This document shows positions 1 to 9,742 of a DNA stretch of 21,891 nt, one piece after another; position 1 is the stretch's first letter, and each line of letters begins with the position of its first letter. Both the position numbers and the translations under genes were made by a program. This DNA is from Chara braunii (taxonomy: Eukaryota; Streptophyta; Charophyceae; Charales; Characeae). The notes under the pieces are model-generated. The model worked only from the letters and a program-made list of their open reading frames with translations. It did no database searches and was not told the DNA's origin. The stretch covers positions 1,009,232 through 1,031,122 of the forward strand of contig BFEA01000229.1 of the NCBI GenBank assembly GCA_003427395.1, given 5' to 3'.

Positions 1-735
1 GACGTATACAAAACATTGGGTACACGCGCGAGTCTTCAAAAGGCCATTACTGCCCTCAGCAAAATACGGCAATGGGGAAAAAAAATAAAAAGGAAAAAAA
101 TCAATAACTCTTTGGAAGTGAAAGCACCTGGATACGGAACATGGGGCACACGTGAGAATATGCCTTCCCAACGGGCATTACAGCCCTCAACATACCCAAT
201 TGTACAAATAAAAAAAACAAGCAAAAACAACAACAACTATTTGGACGTAAAAGCAATTCGATATAGAATCTTGAGTACATGTGAGAGTGCCTCGTTGGTT
301 GCAAGTGTCAGTCGGCCGTGGAAAGTACCCTGCCTCGTTAGCAGGGCACTGGAATTAACTCATAATAAAAACAAAAAAAACATAATAAACAAAAAAATGA
401 AACTATCGATGATTTTGGATAGATGCATTCCTTGAGATACTGCTATGAGCACTCCCAACAGGCGTTACAACCCTCAACACACATGGTTGTACGGAAGAAA
501 AAAAAATAAAAAACAACAATAATTATTCAAGCGTAAAAGCGGTTGGATACAGAATCTTGAGTACATGTGAGAGTTGGTTGCAAGTGTTCGTTGGTCGGGG
601 AAAGCACTCTACCTCGTCAGCAAGATACTAAAACTAACTTAAAAGAAAAAAATAAAAAGCACAAAAAACAAAAAATGAAATTATCGATGATTCTAGGCAG
701 ATGCTTTTCTTGAGGAACTGTTGTGAGCACACTTC
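1..735. repeat. Tandem array of about 280-bp AT-rich units
   Basis: The same landmarks recur in order: AGAATCTTGAGTACATGTG at 265 and 551 (spacing 286), and ATGAAAYTATCGATGATT at 397 and 675 (spacing 278). Each unit has two halves. One carries a conserved TTACARCCCTCAACA block followed by A-rich sequence; the other carries the GTTGGTTGCAAGTGT and ATCGATGAT blocks. A diverged partial unit precedes them (1-150), so the array probably continues off the left edge. Long A-runs break every frame and the reading frames crossing it have no protein-like composition, so this is satellite-like DNA rather than a gene. The family is not one I recognise. Confidence 0.75.
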
Positions 736-780
736 CCTCGTGGCTTGCCCCAACGTCCTCTCTTCAACTCTACAGTCCTC

Positions 781-801
781 TTTTTTTTTTTTTTTTTTTT
801 T
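781..801. repeat. Poly-T tract (21 nt)
   Basis: Uninterrupted T run just after the last partial unit of the 280-bp array. It could be the poly-A tail of a minus-strand retroelement, but no element body is recognisable on its right side. Confidence 0.7.
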
Positions 802-1300
802 CCCCTCCGATAAGGTCCACAAGGCCAAAATGTTTTGTTTTCGTCAACCCTCTACTAGGCCCCTGAACTTTGCACTTGACGTTATATTCCCGAATGGGAC
901 CACAACTTGGAAAGGTAGTGGTGGTTTAAGTCGTTTTTCAAACTTAAATAGTCTTTGATAGGGGATCGAAAGAGAACGATTTTTTGTTCTATCCTTCTTT
1001 GGTATACTTTTTCGTGCACATTGCACGTAACCCAAGAGACTTGGTTTTATCTCTTCCATTTTATTACATGAAGTTTCATACTTAGGTTTGTGTTTTCTAT
1101 CTATTTGATTGAGTTCCGGTTTGATAGAAAAGTTCAATACTCGTCAGTTCTTGTATTATGAAACAATAGATTCACATCTTAGCTTCATAAGTAGTCTTGA
1201 AAGTTTCGCCTAACATTTTTTGACTAAATAAAATAAACCTATAAAACTAAAATCTAGTAAAAGTTTTTAATTATAAATGTTTTTTTTTTTTAACCACCAG
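802..1300. other. AT-rich stretch without a recognisable gene
   Basis: No reading frame longer than about 100 codons shows a domain. Composition is strongly A+T with scattered poly-T. I see no RNA gene or clear repeat here. Confidence 0.5.
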
Positions 1301-1306
1301 TACGTG

Positions 1307-1450
1307 GCCCATACATCGGTCGCGGACCCCTCGTTGCGACTTTCAAAGGTCTTTAACGTGGCGATGGTCATCGATGAGATTTATTAACGACCTACTGGCC
1401 CCGAAAGTTGCATCGCGTATACTACAAGGACCCGTGGGCGATGTATGGGC
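1307..1450. mobile_element. Short foldback / MITE-like element, 144 bp
   Basis: A perfect 12-bp inverted repeat, GCCCATACATCG at 1307-1318 and its complement at 1439-1450, brackets a segment clearly more GC-rich than its surroundings. Complementarity continues weakly inward (about 6 of the next 10 positions after a short gap). No convincing target-site duplication is visible. The size and ends fit a decayed non-autonomous DNA transposon. A chance inverted repeat is less likely given the matching compositional island. Confidence 0.45.
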
Positions 1451-2433
1451 AAAAAAATGTTGGTTTAATATACTAAATAAGAAAAGGTTAACGTACAAGC
1501 CGTTTGAATGATGTGTACAAGAAAGACAAAGAGACATATCTCATATTTTCTTCACCACAGACATAATCGGAAAGATTTGATTAACAACTTTCGTTACCAA
1601 AGTTGAAAAGAAAAATTTGAAATCAGTGGTTGTAAAGAACACGATCTAATATTTAGAATTTTTTTTTTTTTCATTAGCAATTTCGTTCAATAAAGTAAAA
1701 TATCATTTAAATTTTGGTTCATGAACCTCTTTTGGGGATCTGAAATAACACATTTGAGAATGAGAATAATACCTTTTTGTAGTTCGTAAAGTTTCTCAAG
1801 TACAAAGTTTAGTTACACCGAGAGAGCCAACAGTTCAGTTTGTTGTTGCCTAAATAAGAAAATAGTTTAATTGGTTAAAACGTTGGTCTGTCATGCCAAA
1901 ATTCGTCGGTTTAAACTTTAAATCCTATTTTTTATAAGAGGTGTAATTGTGTGGTTGAAATAATTAATTTGCTAAATCAATATACATCAAGATTGTATCA
2001 TGTGTGTGTGAATGTTTTAACCTATACCTTATATAATATTATGAAGTAGTTGTTTCTACACAACTTAGCTCAGATTTGAATGTTGGTACTCAATATTTAT
2101 TGATTCGTGGTACAAGACTACCATAAGTGTTAAAACAATCACAATAGAGTCAAATGCCCATTGAAAAGCAAGTTGTTGTTATTAAGTATGCAACTAAATC
2201 AAAAGAGGCATGCAATGCTTCACTAGAGACTTGAGACCACGTGGATACATTTTATTTATCTATCCATGTGGCTTTATATTCTTTGGAATTTTTTTAAAAA
2301 TATTTGTTTTCATATTTTTGAAAAGATCATGAAAACTACTACTTAATAACATATTTGATGAAGTAAAAAAAATACGAATAATTAATAGTTTTGAAATAAT
2401 AACCAAATGAAATTGTATGTAATTGACATCTTA
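1451..2433. other. AT-rich gene-free stretch
   Basis: Roughly 1 kb of A+T-rich sequence with poly-T runs (for example near 1661-1671). No protein-like frame, tRNA, or long internal repeat could be seen. It probably consists of decayed transposon sequence, but nothing shows which. Confidence 0.45.
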
Positions 2434-2437
2434 ACTA

Positions 2438-2882
2438 GGCTACCAGAGTGGTCCGCGACCACTTGCCCGACCAGACAAAAAAAAATAAAAAATAAAAACG
2501 TAAAAATTATATTTTATTTTATTTTTATTTTTAAACGACTAGTACCTCGCCCAGTGTTGGGAAATTGGAACTCCTGAAAATTCGGAGGCCGGGCCCGACG
2601 ATGGCTACCATTGATAAATCTGATCGGCGGCGATCGTTTCGTTTCGGCTTTCCGAAAAGGACGGAGGCCCGTTATTTTTCTACGCGGCAAAAGTACTAGT
2701 GATTTAACTTTGGTAAAAAAAATTGATGTGATCATGCGGCAAAAGTTGCTAAGTTTATTTTTCTGCATAACGTAAGTTTTTTTTTTTTTTTTTTTTTTTG
2801 GGGGGGGGGGGACCTTCTCTAGTCCTTGCACGATCGAGCGGCCCGGGAAAAGAGGGTCATCTGGGCGGCCCGACTGGTAGCC
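2438..2882. mobile_element. TIR element of 445 bp flanked by TA (Tc1/Mariner-like MITE candidate)
   Basis: CTAGGCTACCAG at 2435-2446 is perfectly inverted at 2874-2885. Taking the termini as GGCTACCAG, both ends are directly flanked by TA (2436-2437 and 2883-2884), the target duplication typical of Tc1/Mariner elements. Complementarity continues loosely inward through GG-CCGC. The interior is a GC-richer island in AT-rich DNA, with a poly-T/poly-G run at 2777-2811 and no transposase frame. The family assignment is inference: the terminus does not match the Stowaway consensus I know, and a TA flank alone is weak evidence. Confidence 0.55.
2777..2811. repeat. Poly-T (23) joined to poly-G (12)
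   Basis: T run 2777-2799 is directly followed by G run 2800-2811 inside the TA-flanked element. Adjacent homopolymers are hard to sequence, so the exact lengths should not be trusted. Confidence 0.8.
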
Positions 2883-2885
2883 TAG

Positions 2886-3493
2886 CATTTTTACCAAAAT
2901 ATTTGAAATAAGGATATAACTTTTATGAAGGATTATTTTTTAAATACTAGTTGAATGTACAGTAATAGGTTTTATGCAGCCAAAAAAAAAATTGTAATAT
3001 GGTAAAATTATTTGAATTATTATAAAATTTAACAAATGGTTTGAAATTAATAATAAATTTACAAAATAACATTAATTTGTTCATCTTTATAATGATTTTA
3101 ATCATTATATTTATGCCAATTTTAGTTACTTTGACATCAATACCTTTTGATTATATTATGGTAATGTCAGATTTAAATGTACGTATACTTTATACATATT
3201 ATTTCGTTTGTATGTGACTATTGTGTTATAACAATCGATTGGCCTAATAATTTCAAGTATAATTTTTCCAGAAACACAATGATTGACTGTTCGTAGAGCC
3301 TTTGCCAAGGTGGAGAATATTATATACTAAGAAATAAAATCATTCTTCCAGAGTAAGTATGCAAGTATTATTATGATGAAGTTTTAGGCTCGTGGGTTAT
3401 AGTCATTGTGAAACGAACCATTGGGCGTCATAAACAACTTTTTGGACCTTCTGAGGGAAAGTTAAATCGTCAATGTTTCTTAGTAGGATAACC
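2886..3493. other. AT-rich gene-free stretch
   Basis: No recognisable coding frame or RNA gene. The phrase TTTGGACCTTCTGAGGGAAAG (3440-3460) has looser echoes near 3626 and 5597, hinting at a decayed dispersed repeat. I could not define its borders. Confidence 0.4.
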
Positions 3494-3581
3494 CGGCTTC
3501 GACCACTTATTGATGAACCCACTCCTTCAAAGAACTTGGCTTTCGACCGTTTTTTAATGAACCCACTCCTTCAAAACAATC
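3494..3581. repeat. Tandem duplication of a 44-bp unit
   Basis: Two adjacent units begin CGGCTTCGACC (3494) and GGCTTTCGACC (3538), and both contain ATGAACCCACTCCTTCAAA. The shared block is identical over 19 nt and the rest has diverged. Neither unit shows a coding signature. Confidence 0.65.
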
Positions 3582-4336
3582 TTCATCTCTTGAATACAGA
3601 ATATTCTATTGGGTGAGCTACTTGGACTCACGAGGGAAGTTGGTTGGACAATGATCAAATGTGAACCAATAACTTTGTACTTAGAAAATATGTGTTATAC
3701 CACTTGAAATGCGTAATAGACAGAATGAACGAAATAAGATATGAACCTAGTAAAAGTTAATTATCAATTATGGATGGTTGTTTTGTTATACAAACCTCAA
3801 CAACTATGTTGTAGTGCGTATATGTACCGGGTCGTTATCTACATAACGTACGTGTATTTGACGTACATAACCCCATACGTGGCCATGGGATTAAAACAAA
3901 TATATATATATGAAAAAAAAACATATGTCACATAAGCAAACAAGTAATAAGTGTTAAATAACCAGCCCCAAATTCTTACTAAAATACGAAAAATAAAAAT
4001 AAAAATAGAAAAAGGTAGTTAAAAAAAAAAAAACTACAATGACAATATGCATCTGTGTGGTTGTGTGACCAAAAATAATATATATACACTGTCAAACACA
4101 CATTCATTGACACACATGACACAAACAAAACACATACGCACCCACACATTTTTGTGCTTTTGTTTTCTTTAATATTCCAAGGTAAATATCCAATCAACAA
4201 ATAAATTAGATATAGTCGTTAAAAAATGGTGGTGAGGGGTGTTCTAAGTCACACATCATGTATACATGAAATTGGTCTTGGAAATTCGTTTTATCAGCTG
4301 ATTTCAAGTATACAGTATGCATGGGCACTAACCAAC
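3582..4336. other. AT-rich gene-free stretch
   Basis: A+T-rich with short (TA)n (3899-3911) and CA/TG-rich runs (4080-4150). A small hairpin CGTTAT-CTAC-ATAACG lies near 3833-3848. The short frames here are rich in Tyr, Ile and Lys and show no domain. No gene is called. Confidence 0.4.
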
Positions 4337-4375
4337 NCCCCCCCCCCCCCCCCCCAAAAAAAAAAAAGAAAAAAA
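4337..4375. other. Unresolved base followed by poly-C(18) and poly-A(12)
   Basis: A single N at 4337 is immediately followed by C 4338-4355 and A 4356-4367, then another A-rich run. The N plus two abutting homopolymers looks like a closed or trimmed assembly gap, so length and continuity here are uncertain. Confidence 0.75.
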
Positions 4376-4391
4376 GTATGGGGTCTCTCTA

Positions 4392-4448
4392 GTACAAGTA
4401 GCGTACGGGTACGGATTCGTACCGCCGTACGTGTACGTTGTGTTGTAC
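4392..4448. other. Cluster of seven GTAC tetranucleotides
   Basis: GTAC occurs at 4392, 4403, 4409, 4419, 4427, 4433 and 4445, mostly as CGTACG or GGTACGG, giving a locally palindromic tract. In plants and green algae GTAC is the core recognised by SBP-box (SPL/CRR1) factors. Here there is no adjacent gene, so a decayed short tandem repeat is at least as likely as a regulatory array. Confidence 0.4.
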
Positions 4449-4452
4449 GGAT

Positions 4453-6410
4453 CGCTATCGAACTCGACAAATTAAAATTTTATACGTTATAGAGTAATGT
4501 TTTTTTAAACATTTAGACCATAATAAAACGTTTATTTATTCAATCATCGTAAGTGTTACCAAACCGTGCAGGATAGTTGTTCATCACACAACTCATATGC
4601 TCTTTTATTTCATTATATTGGTTTGACTAGCCTACAATGACAATAATTGAATAATCTTTTACATGATAAGTATGATCAAATTTTGTTGCAATCAAATACT
4701 TTTTCGTTGACGCTTCATTTTACTTGATTGAGTATTTCAAGCCTGTAGGCACAAAGTGCAACAATTAAAATATCTCCGTCGAATTGCAGGACATGAACTG
4801 TTGGTCGAAACCACTCCGCAATGCATCCTATATAAAAATAATAGAGCAAAAATTCATAGGTTCAATAATAATTTTTTTCTCCATTAATAATATCAAACTC
4901 GAATGAATAAGTTTTCATTATTCTTGTTTTTTTTTTTTTCATAGGCATTTTACCGGGTAGTTTTTGAAAACAACTAGAGATATCAGAAGTGAGAATACTG
5001 ACATAACTACGAAGAAATAAGGTTTAGAGTATAATTGTGGAAGATCAGGATTAATGTGTTCAATCAATTCACACTGAGCGAATCAGTCCCTCGGACAACC
5101 CTCGAAGGTGGCGCCAATAGGTACTAGAAAGTGACAAAAATTGAAACTATATACAAAAATTTATATGAGCTTCACCATTTTTTTTATAAATATTTTCGTT
5201 TATGAAATTTTGTGATTTATTATTCGTAGTTGTTACAAGACGAAAAAACAATAATAAATAAAAATATTTTATTTGTGTATTTTTTATTTTAGTTATTTAT
5301 CATTAAATAGTCCCCATGATGTGGAACTTATTTTTTACTTGAAATACAACATTTTAGAATTTACTACAAGTTCAGTTACAATTTAAGTAACACCCTTGTT
5401 TCATGACTTTTAATTGAGTCATAAATCGTATACAACTTAAAGACAGTCCTACATTGATAGCAGATCGAATTCCATGACAGGTGAATGCAATCGTTGCTCG
5501 TCATCCATGCAACCTATTAAGGTGTCCATCAAACCATGCAAGATGTCGTGGATCACACGACTTCTCAACTCGAGTAGTGAATAACTCTCCTTTCGGACCT
5601 TAGATGGATGACTCCAATCAGGAAGTTGCCAAATATCATATATTCAATTACGACTCTAGCAAGTCTCTTCGAGTGTTTCCAACCACTTTAGTGAAACCTT
5701 TATGTTTGAACCACTACTCCTTAAAGGTTCCTATTACAGTGGCTCCAACCTATGGGTGTTGAACTCCAGGTATAGGCATATAAGGTCATTCAGGATACAA
5801 ATGGTAACCTTATGATGAAGGTTAAATCTGTTTGATTTTTTCATTTTTATTTGAATCAAATTTCTTTTAAGGCAACCACTGAATTAACTATTTTTAAAAC
5901 ACAGGTTTTTTTGACAAGTAGGCGGGTGATAGGTAGACAATCCTTATCACCAGTCCTAAGTAGGTACAATCAATCTCCTTTGTAAGCATCCTTCTGCCTA
6001 CCTGCACACTAAAAAACAACCAAACGAGTCCATAAAATTCAGCAACCCATACTTTCGTCAGATCTCACTTTTTCACATGCATGACCACACATGCTTTACT
6101 CTACCTTTCTTTCACACATTCAATAAGAGCAGGGTCAAACAAAGTGTAGCTACGCATAGATGTGAAAGAAATTTGAGTCACGAACTGACCTTGAGTAAAG
6201 TTTGAACAGACCCACTCAAGAAAGTCATGTTCAAAAAGTACACGGGTCTCCGAAGTAGAACCACGGTCCCAAGGCGAGTTTCAAACCAAACACTACCTTC
6301 TTAACCCGAAAAAAACTTATATACATATGAGGTATGTTATATTCAAATTTAACGTACGTATGTTGTAGAACGAGTTTTAGGGTACAACTTGTCAGAAGTT
6401 TGTAGTTCTG
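4453..6410. other. AT-rich gene-free stretch with weak dispersed repeats
   Basis: About 2 kb without a recognisable gene. One diverged pair of segments is visible: 4561-4596 and 5531-5566 share AAACCRTGCARGAT and ATCACACRACT in the same order. A seven-base hairpin GGTGATA/TATCACC lies near 5926-5952. Nothing identifies the elements they came from. Confidence 0.4.
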
Positions 6411-6447
6411 CCATTGTTTTATTTTTATCTCAAATTCGGTTGGGAAC

Positions 6448-6690
6448 TTCGCCCAGACCTTCAGGCGAGCGTTGTTTGCTTTGCAATATTATACAACATA
6501 TATACATATTTTTTAATGAAGTTTTTTTTTAATCAAAATTTAAAACAAAAATCAGTAAAGAGTATTTTTATCCCTGTTTTTATTTTATTTTTCTTGAATT
6601 TGCTCATAAATTTCGACAAGACCCTTAGGCAAAACCTGTACGTATTGCATTGTTGTATAATATTTATTTTTTAATAATTTTTTGGATTAT
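6448..6690. repeat. Diverged tandem duplication, period about 164 bp
   Basis: Landmarks in the first unit (TTCGCCCAGACC at 6448, TTGCA near 6481) recur in a changed form in the second (TTCGACAAGACCC at 6612, ATTGCA near 6645), followed in both by TTTTTTAATRA. The best matches are only about 70% similar, so this is an old duplication. Its open frames are Phe-, Ile- and Tyr-rich because of the base composition and show no domain. Confidence 0.45.
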
Positions 6691-6711
6691 TTTAAAAAAA
6701 AAATTATAAAA

Positions 6712-6745
6712 ATTCGAATACAATATACATACGTTGTATTCGAAT
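6712..6745. repeat. Perfect 12-bp hairpin
   Basis: ATTCGAATACAA at 6712-6723 pairs perfectly with TTGTATTCGAAT at 6734-6745 around a 10-nt loop. Related TTATATTCGAACGTACG and GTTATATTCAAATTTAACGTACG phrases occur at 6760-6780 and 6335-6357, so it belongs to a small local family of palindromic sequence. Confidence 0.6.
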
Positions 6746-6779
6746 ACGGGCATATGTTATATTCGAACGTACGTTATAT

Positions 6780-7225
6780 TCGGAAAAAAATAAGTGATTC
6801 TAGAAAATCCGATTTCCAAAGGTAATTCGAATAGAACGTACATACGTTTTTTTTGGGTGAAAAAGGTAGTCCTAATCCACCTCAAACTCGCACGTCCCAC
6901 ACGTGACAACCCAAGTGCGGGAACAACAAACCACACCCGTCCGAAAAAACATCCCTCATTCCACGTCAGTCCCATCTGGTCCCAAAGGTCACAGATAGTC
7001 CCACGCTATCAACCCCCACACTGAACGGTCCTAATCAAAAAAATTGTTCACGTCGCATATCTCAAAGAATAATAAGCACGCATGTAACAAAAACTGCAGA
7101 CATCGAATTCTCTAAAAAATGTTGCACGTATCCCACGTTTGGTCCGAGTTGGTTGTAGTGGTCCTCAAGGGTCTTGCACTACCGTTCACAGCACCGAGTA
7201 GTCTCAACTGTAGAAACCGATCTCA
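6780..7225. other. Gene-free transition zone
   Basis: Base composition rises from strongly AT-rich to mixed. TCCCAC-type phrases are frequent between 6890 and 7015. Opposing frames of 72 and 76 codons overlap here, but neither resembles a known protein. Confidence 0.4.
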
Positions 7226-7230
7226 CCCCA

Positions 7231-7282
7231 TACTACTACTACTACTACTACTACGACTACTACTACTAATAATAATAATAAT
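7231..7282. repeat. Compound (ACT)n-(AAT)n microsatellite
   Basis: (TAC)n with one GAC interruption switches to (TAA)n. The purity suggests ongoing slippage. Confidence 0.9.
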
Positions 7283-7509
7283 GAAGTTTCCTCGACGGTA
7301 AACCGCATGCGTCGAATGCTCTCTGCAATCACTCCACCGCTAGCATGCGCCTCTCCTAGACCCCCTGATCGATACGTTGTGTCACGACGTCCCAAAAGAA
7401 TAAACTGCCACATTCGTCCACCCGGTTTCAAGACCCTAAAATTACACTGAAATCCTCTCAGCGACGTCATCAACGTGTGTGGTGCGCCAAAAACCCTTGT
7501 GCATGACCA

Positions 7510-7900
7510 CCACGGCCTTGCACCGTTCCAGCAGCATGTCCCCGCAAAAAAAAGCAACCACTTGTCGTCAATCCGATATCATTTCCCTACTAAAAGTATT
7601 ACCGTCGTTGTGTAAAAAAAAAACGACAAGCACCTCCTTAGAAAAATACCGTTGTCGTCGTGTCATAATTCCAGCAGCACAACCTTGTTGAAAATTGTTG
7701 TCGCTGTCGTGCTGTAAACAGGGGCAGCACAACCCCACTCGTTGTGGCGCAATTCCAGCAGCACAACCCCAGTGAAACTCCTGCTACCATCGTGCCGGAA
7801 AAAAAAAAAAAAAAAACCACTTCCCTTCAAAAAAAAATGTTGCCATCGAGCCGAAATTTCGGTAGCATAACCTCACTGAGAGTGAATCTTGTCGTCCATC
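7510..7900. repeat. Degenerate minisatellite with CCAGCAGCACAACC units
   Basis: The core (AT)TCCAGCAGCACAACCYY occurs near 7671 and 7755, with changed versions near 7524, 7722 and 7860. It is interleaved with blocks of the type TTGTYGYYRTCGTGC and A-runs. Unit length varies from about 30 to 90 bp. The minus-strand reading repeats CCWN-type peptides, but frames are broken by every A-run, so I do not call a protein. Confidence 0.55.
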
Positions 7901-8105
7901 GTTGATGTCACCGAAGGATACCACTAATTTAATAAAATCATGGACACTTGAAAAAATCCAGATTCGGAACTCCGGTTCCCTCAAGTTGGAACAGAGCCCT
8001 AGTCCAACAGAGTGGACCTAGGTACCGTCCCACATGGCCAGCACCAGCCTGAGGGTGGGGTAGAATGCACACAGCCTCAACTATGGCTGCCCTCCACCTC
8101 CTTTC

Positions 8106-8171
8106 TGCAGACCTCCTCCAGTAACAGATAACCAAACTTGCAGACTTCCTCCAGTAACAGATCACCAACAA
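8106..8171. repeat. 33-bp tandem duplication
   Basis: Two units start at TGCAGACYTCCTCCAGTAAC, at 8106 and 8139. They differ at only a few positions, so the duplication is recent compared with its surroundings. Confidence 0.8.
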
Positions 8172-8636
8172 CTCCTCCAACAACCCTCTCAGCGACACTA
8201 CTTCTGTCAGAGTGTGTGACAACATTCAAGCAGCACGAATGCTTTGTGTGGCAAGTGGGGGACAAGTGCCTCTTTTATATTGGCTGGAGGAGTGTTGGTT
8301 GTTACTCTAGCCCTCTAGCAAAATCGCAGGGTCACAATGGACCTTTGATAAAAAAAAAATTAAAAAAAAAATCAAGGGCTTACTGTGGTCGCATGACGAC
8401 CACACACTTAGTTGGGCAGTTTCCTCAACTGCCTTGCTTTTTTTTATTATTATTATTATTTTTTTTCAGGTATCTCGAATTCCACGAGAAACCTAAATTT
8501 TTGACATGTATAAAATTGTTTTCCTTTTATTTTTCTAGACAATTAGTTGAAAAGATACACGCCTCTACAGTTGGATGTATCTGGACATTTTTTCCGGTGC
8601 AAATACGTCCCCTGTAAAGTTGTACCCAACAATTTT

Positions 8637-8640
<4 letters not shown>
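8172..8640. other. Gene-free stretch
   Basis: Contains A-runs (8350-8371), an (ATT)n tract (8446-8460) and otherwise unremarkable sequence. One open frame of 159 codons crosses the A-runs as Lys stretches and has no domain, so it is not called. Confidence 0.4.

Positions 8641-8694
<54 letters not shown>
8641..8694. repeat. (AT)27 microsatellite
   Basis: Pure AT dinucleotide run of 54 nt, self-complementary and able to form a hairpin. Confidence 0.95.
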
Positions 8695-8697
<3 letters not shown>

Positions 8698-8924
8698 CAG
8701 GTTTCCTCAAAAAACGAGAGGCAGACAGTTACCTTTGGCAGTCCTTGCCAGAGGTTGCGCCTCGTTTGGACAAGTGTCAAAATGAGTAAGCACCACAGAA
8801 AAAATAAAAATAAACCTTACCTGAAACGTACGGGCCTACCTGAATTGGCCAGATTCATGCAGCTGCACTTGAAACCAACTGCACTTGTTTGATTCCTCAG
8901 CAGCCATCGACAACTGCGATTACA

Positions 8925-9055
8925 TTTGGCACCCGTTCTGGCGGACGGCAACTTGGTGTATAGGCCAAATGGGGAGCAACTTGTGATAAGTCACCAGTTC
9001 AAAACCCGCCATGGTCAAGGTGGGGGGTACCAAAAGTACCCCGACTTTGGTGATT
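8925..9055 (+). mobile_element. Possible tRNA-derived SINE head
   Basis: A B-box-like CAGTTCAAAACCC lies near 8996-9008 (Pol III B box is GGTTCRANNCC). It is preceded by a weak A-box-like GGTGTATAGG near 8954 and followed by a GTACCAAAAGTACC hairpin and then A-rich sequence. The order matches a tRNA-derived SINE, but the A box is poor and no target-site duplication is visible, so this is tentative. Confidence 0.35.
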
Positions 9056-9387
9056 TTTCATTTAAATTGACATAAAATAAAAATCAAAAAAAAAATCACG
9101 GATGTCAGGGAGGTTCCCAGATACTTACAAAAACAATTCAAAGTGAAAAAATCATTTCAACAATCACAAAAATACAGGCCCGAAGCAAAAAAAAAAATAT
9201 TTTTCCCATATTTCCATAATGACAGCTCGTCTCACTTTGACATGCCTGCGCGTTCATGAGTCTGAAACAGGCCAACAGGCGAAGTAATAAGTGGGCACCC
9301 CCATTGGTATCTTCGAATTATTGAGGTACAAACCCAAACTCGAATCCACGAGGCAGCGGGGAAGGGGTAAGCCACTAGCACAGTTAG

Positions 9388-9509
9388 GAGCCTCGCCCCA
9401 CTACTCACCCTTTGTACAAAATGAGAATGAATCGTCCGCAAGAACGTGGAAAAATACACCGCTATATATTTTGGCGGTTGTGCATGTGGTGACTAGTGGA
9501 ATGTTGCCC
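9388..9509. mobile_element. MITE, copy 1 of a family shared with 16244-16365
   Basis: The left end GAGCCTCGCCCCACTACTC (9388-9406) and the interior, which includes AAAATGAGAATGAAT, GCAAGAACGTGG and TTTGGCGGTTGTGCA phrases, align with the element at 16244-16365 over its whole length at roughly 70% by eye. The right end (9491-9509) matches the family's right terminus at 14 of 19 positions, so its TIR has decayed. TTA sits just left of the left end (9384-9386), but no TTA follows the right end. It carries no coding capacity and is a non-autonomous element. Confidence 0.6.
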
Positions 9510-9654
9510 CCCCCTCTTTTCCTCGTGGTGCCAGTTGCCGTGTGGAGGTCCAAGCCCCAATAGCAGTACTTGGCGCTTTATTTTTTTTCGTAGTTTTTTT
9601 TTTTTCCACTTTGGTCATTTGCCCCTTCCAATGGCACTCTGAACTCTACACTCT

Positions 9655-9730
9655 CGTGGCGCAATGCCACGAGCCATTGAAACACAGACGTGAGTTCGAT
9701 TCTGGATAGAATTGAAAAAAAAAAAAAAAA
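9655..9730 (+). mobile_element. tRNA-derived SINE-like unit with A-rich tail
   Basis: CGTGGCGCAATG (9655-9666) matches the D-arm/A-box region of plant tRNA-Trp as I remember it. GAGTTCGATTC (9692-9702) is a good Pol III B box 27 nt downstream. A run of about 17 A then T-A-rich sequence follows (9715-9736). An internal A box, a B box and an A-tail in this order are the hallmark of a tRNA-derived SINE. It is too short and mispaired for a functional tRNA: there is no acceptor-stem pairing. The tRNA-Trp origin is inference. Confidence 0.55.
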
Positions 9731-9742
9731 TAAAAAATTGTG

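Noticed and set aside
7204-7820. Cys-Trp-rich repeat protein on the minus strand
   Set aside because: The periodicity comes from a degenerate minisatellite with frame-breaking A-runs; no signal peptide or stable frame.
8106-8171. CRISPR-like direct repeats
   Set aside because: Only two adjacent units with no spacers, in a plant genomic context.
9655-9710. Functional tRNA gene
   Set aside because: A and B boxes are present but there is no acceptor stem or anticodon arm, and an A-tail follows.
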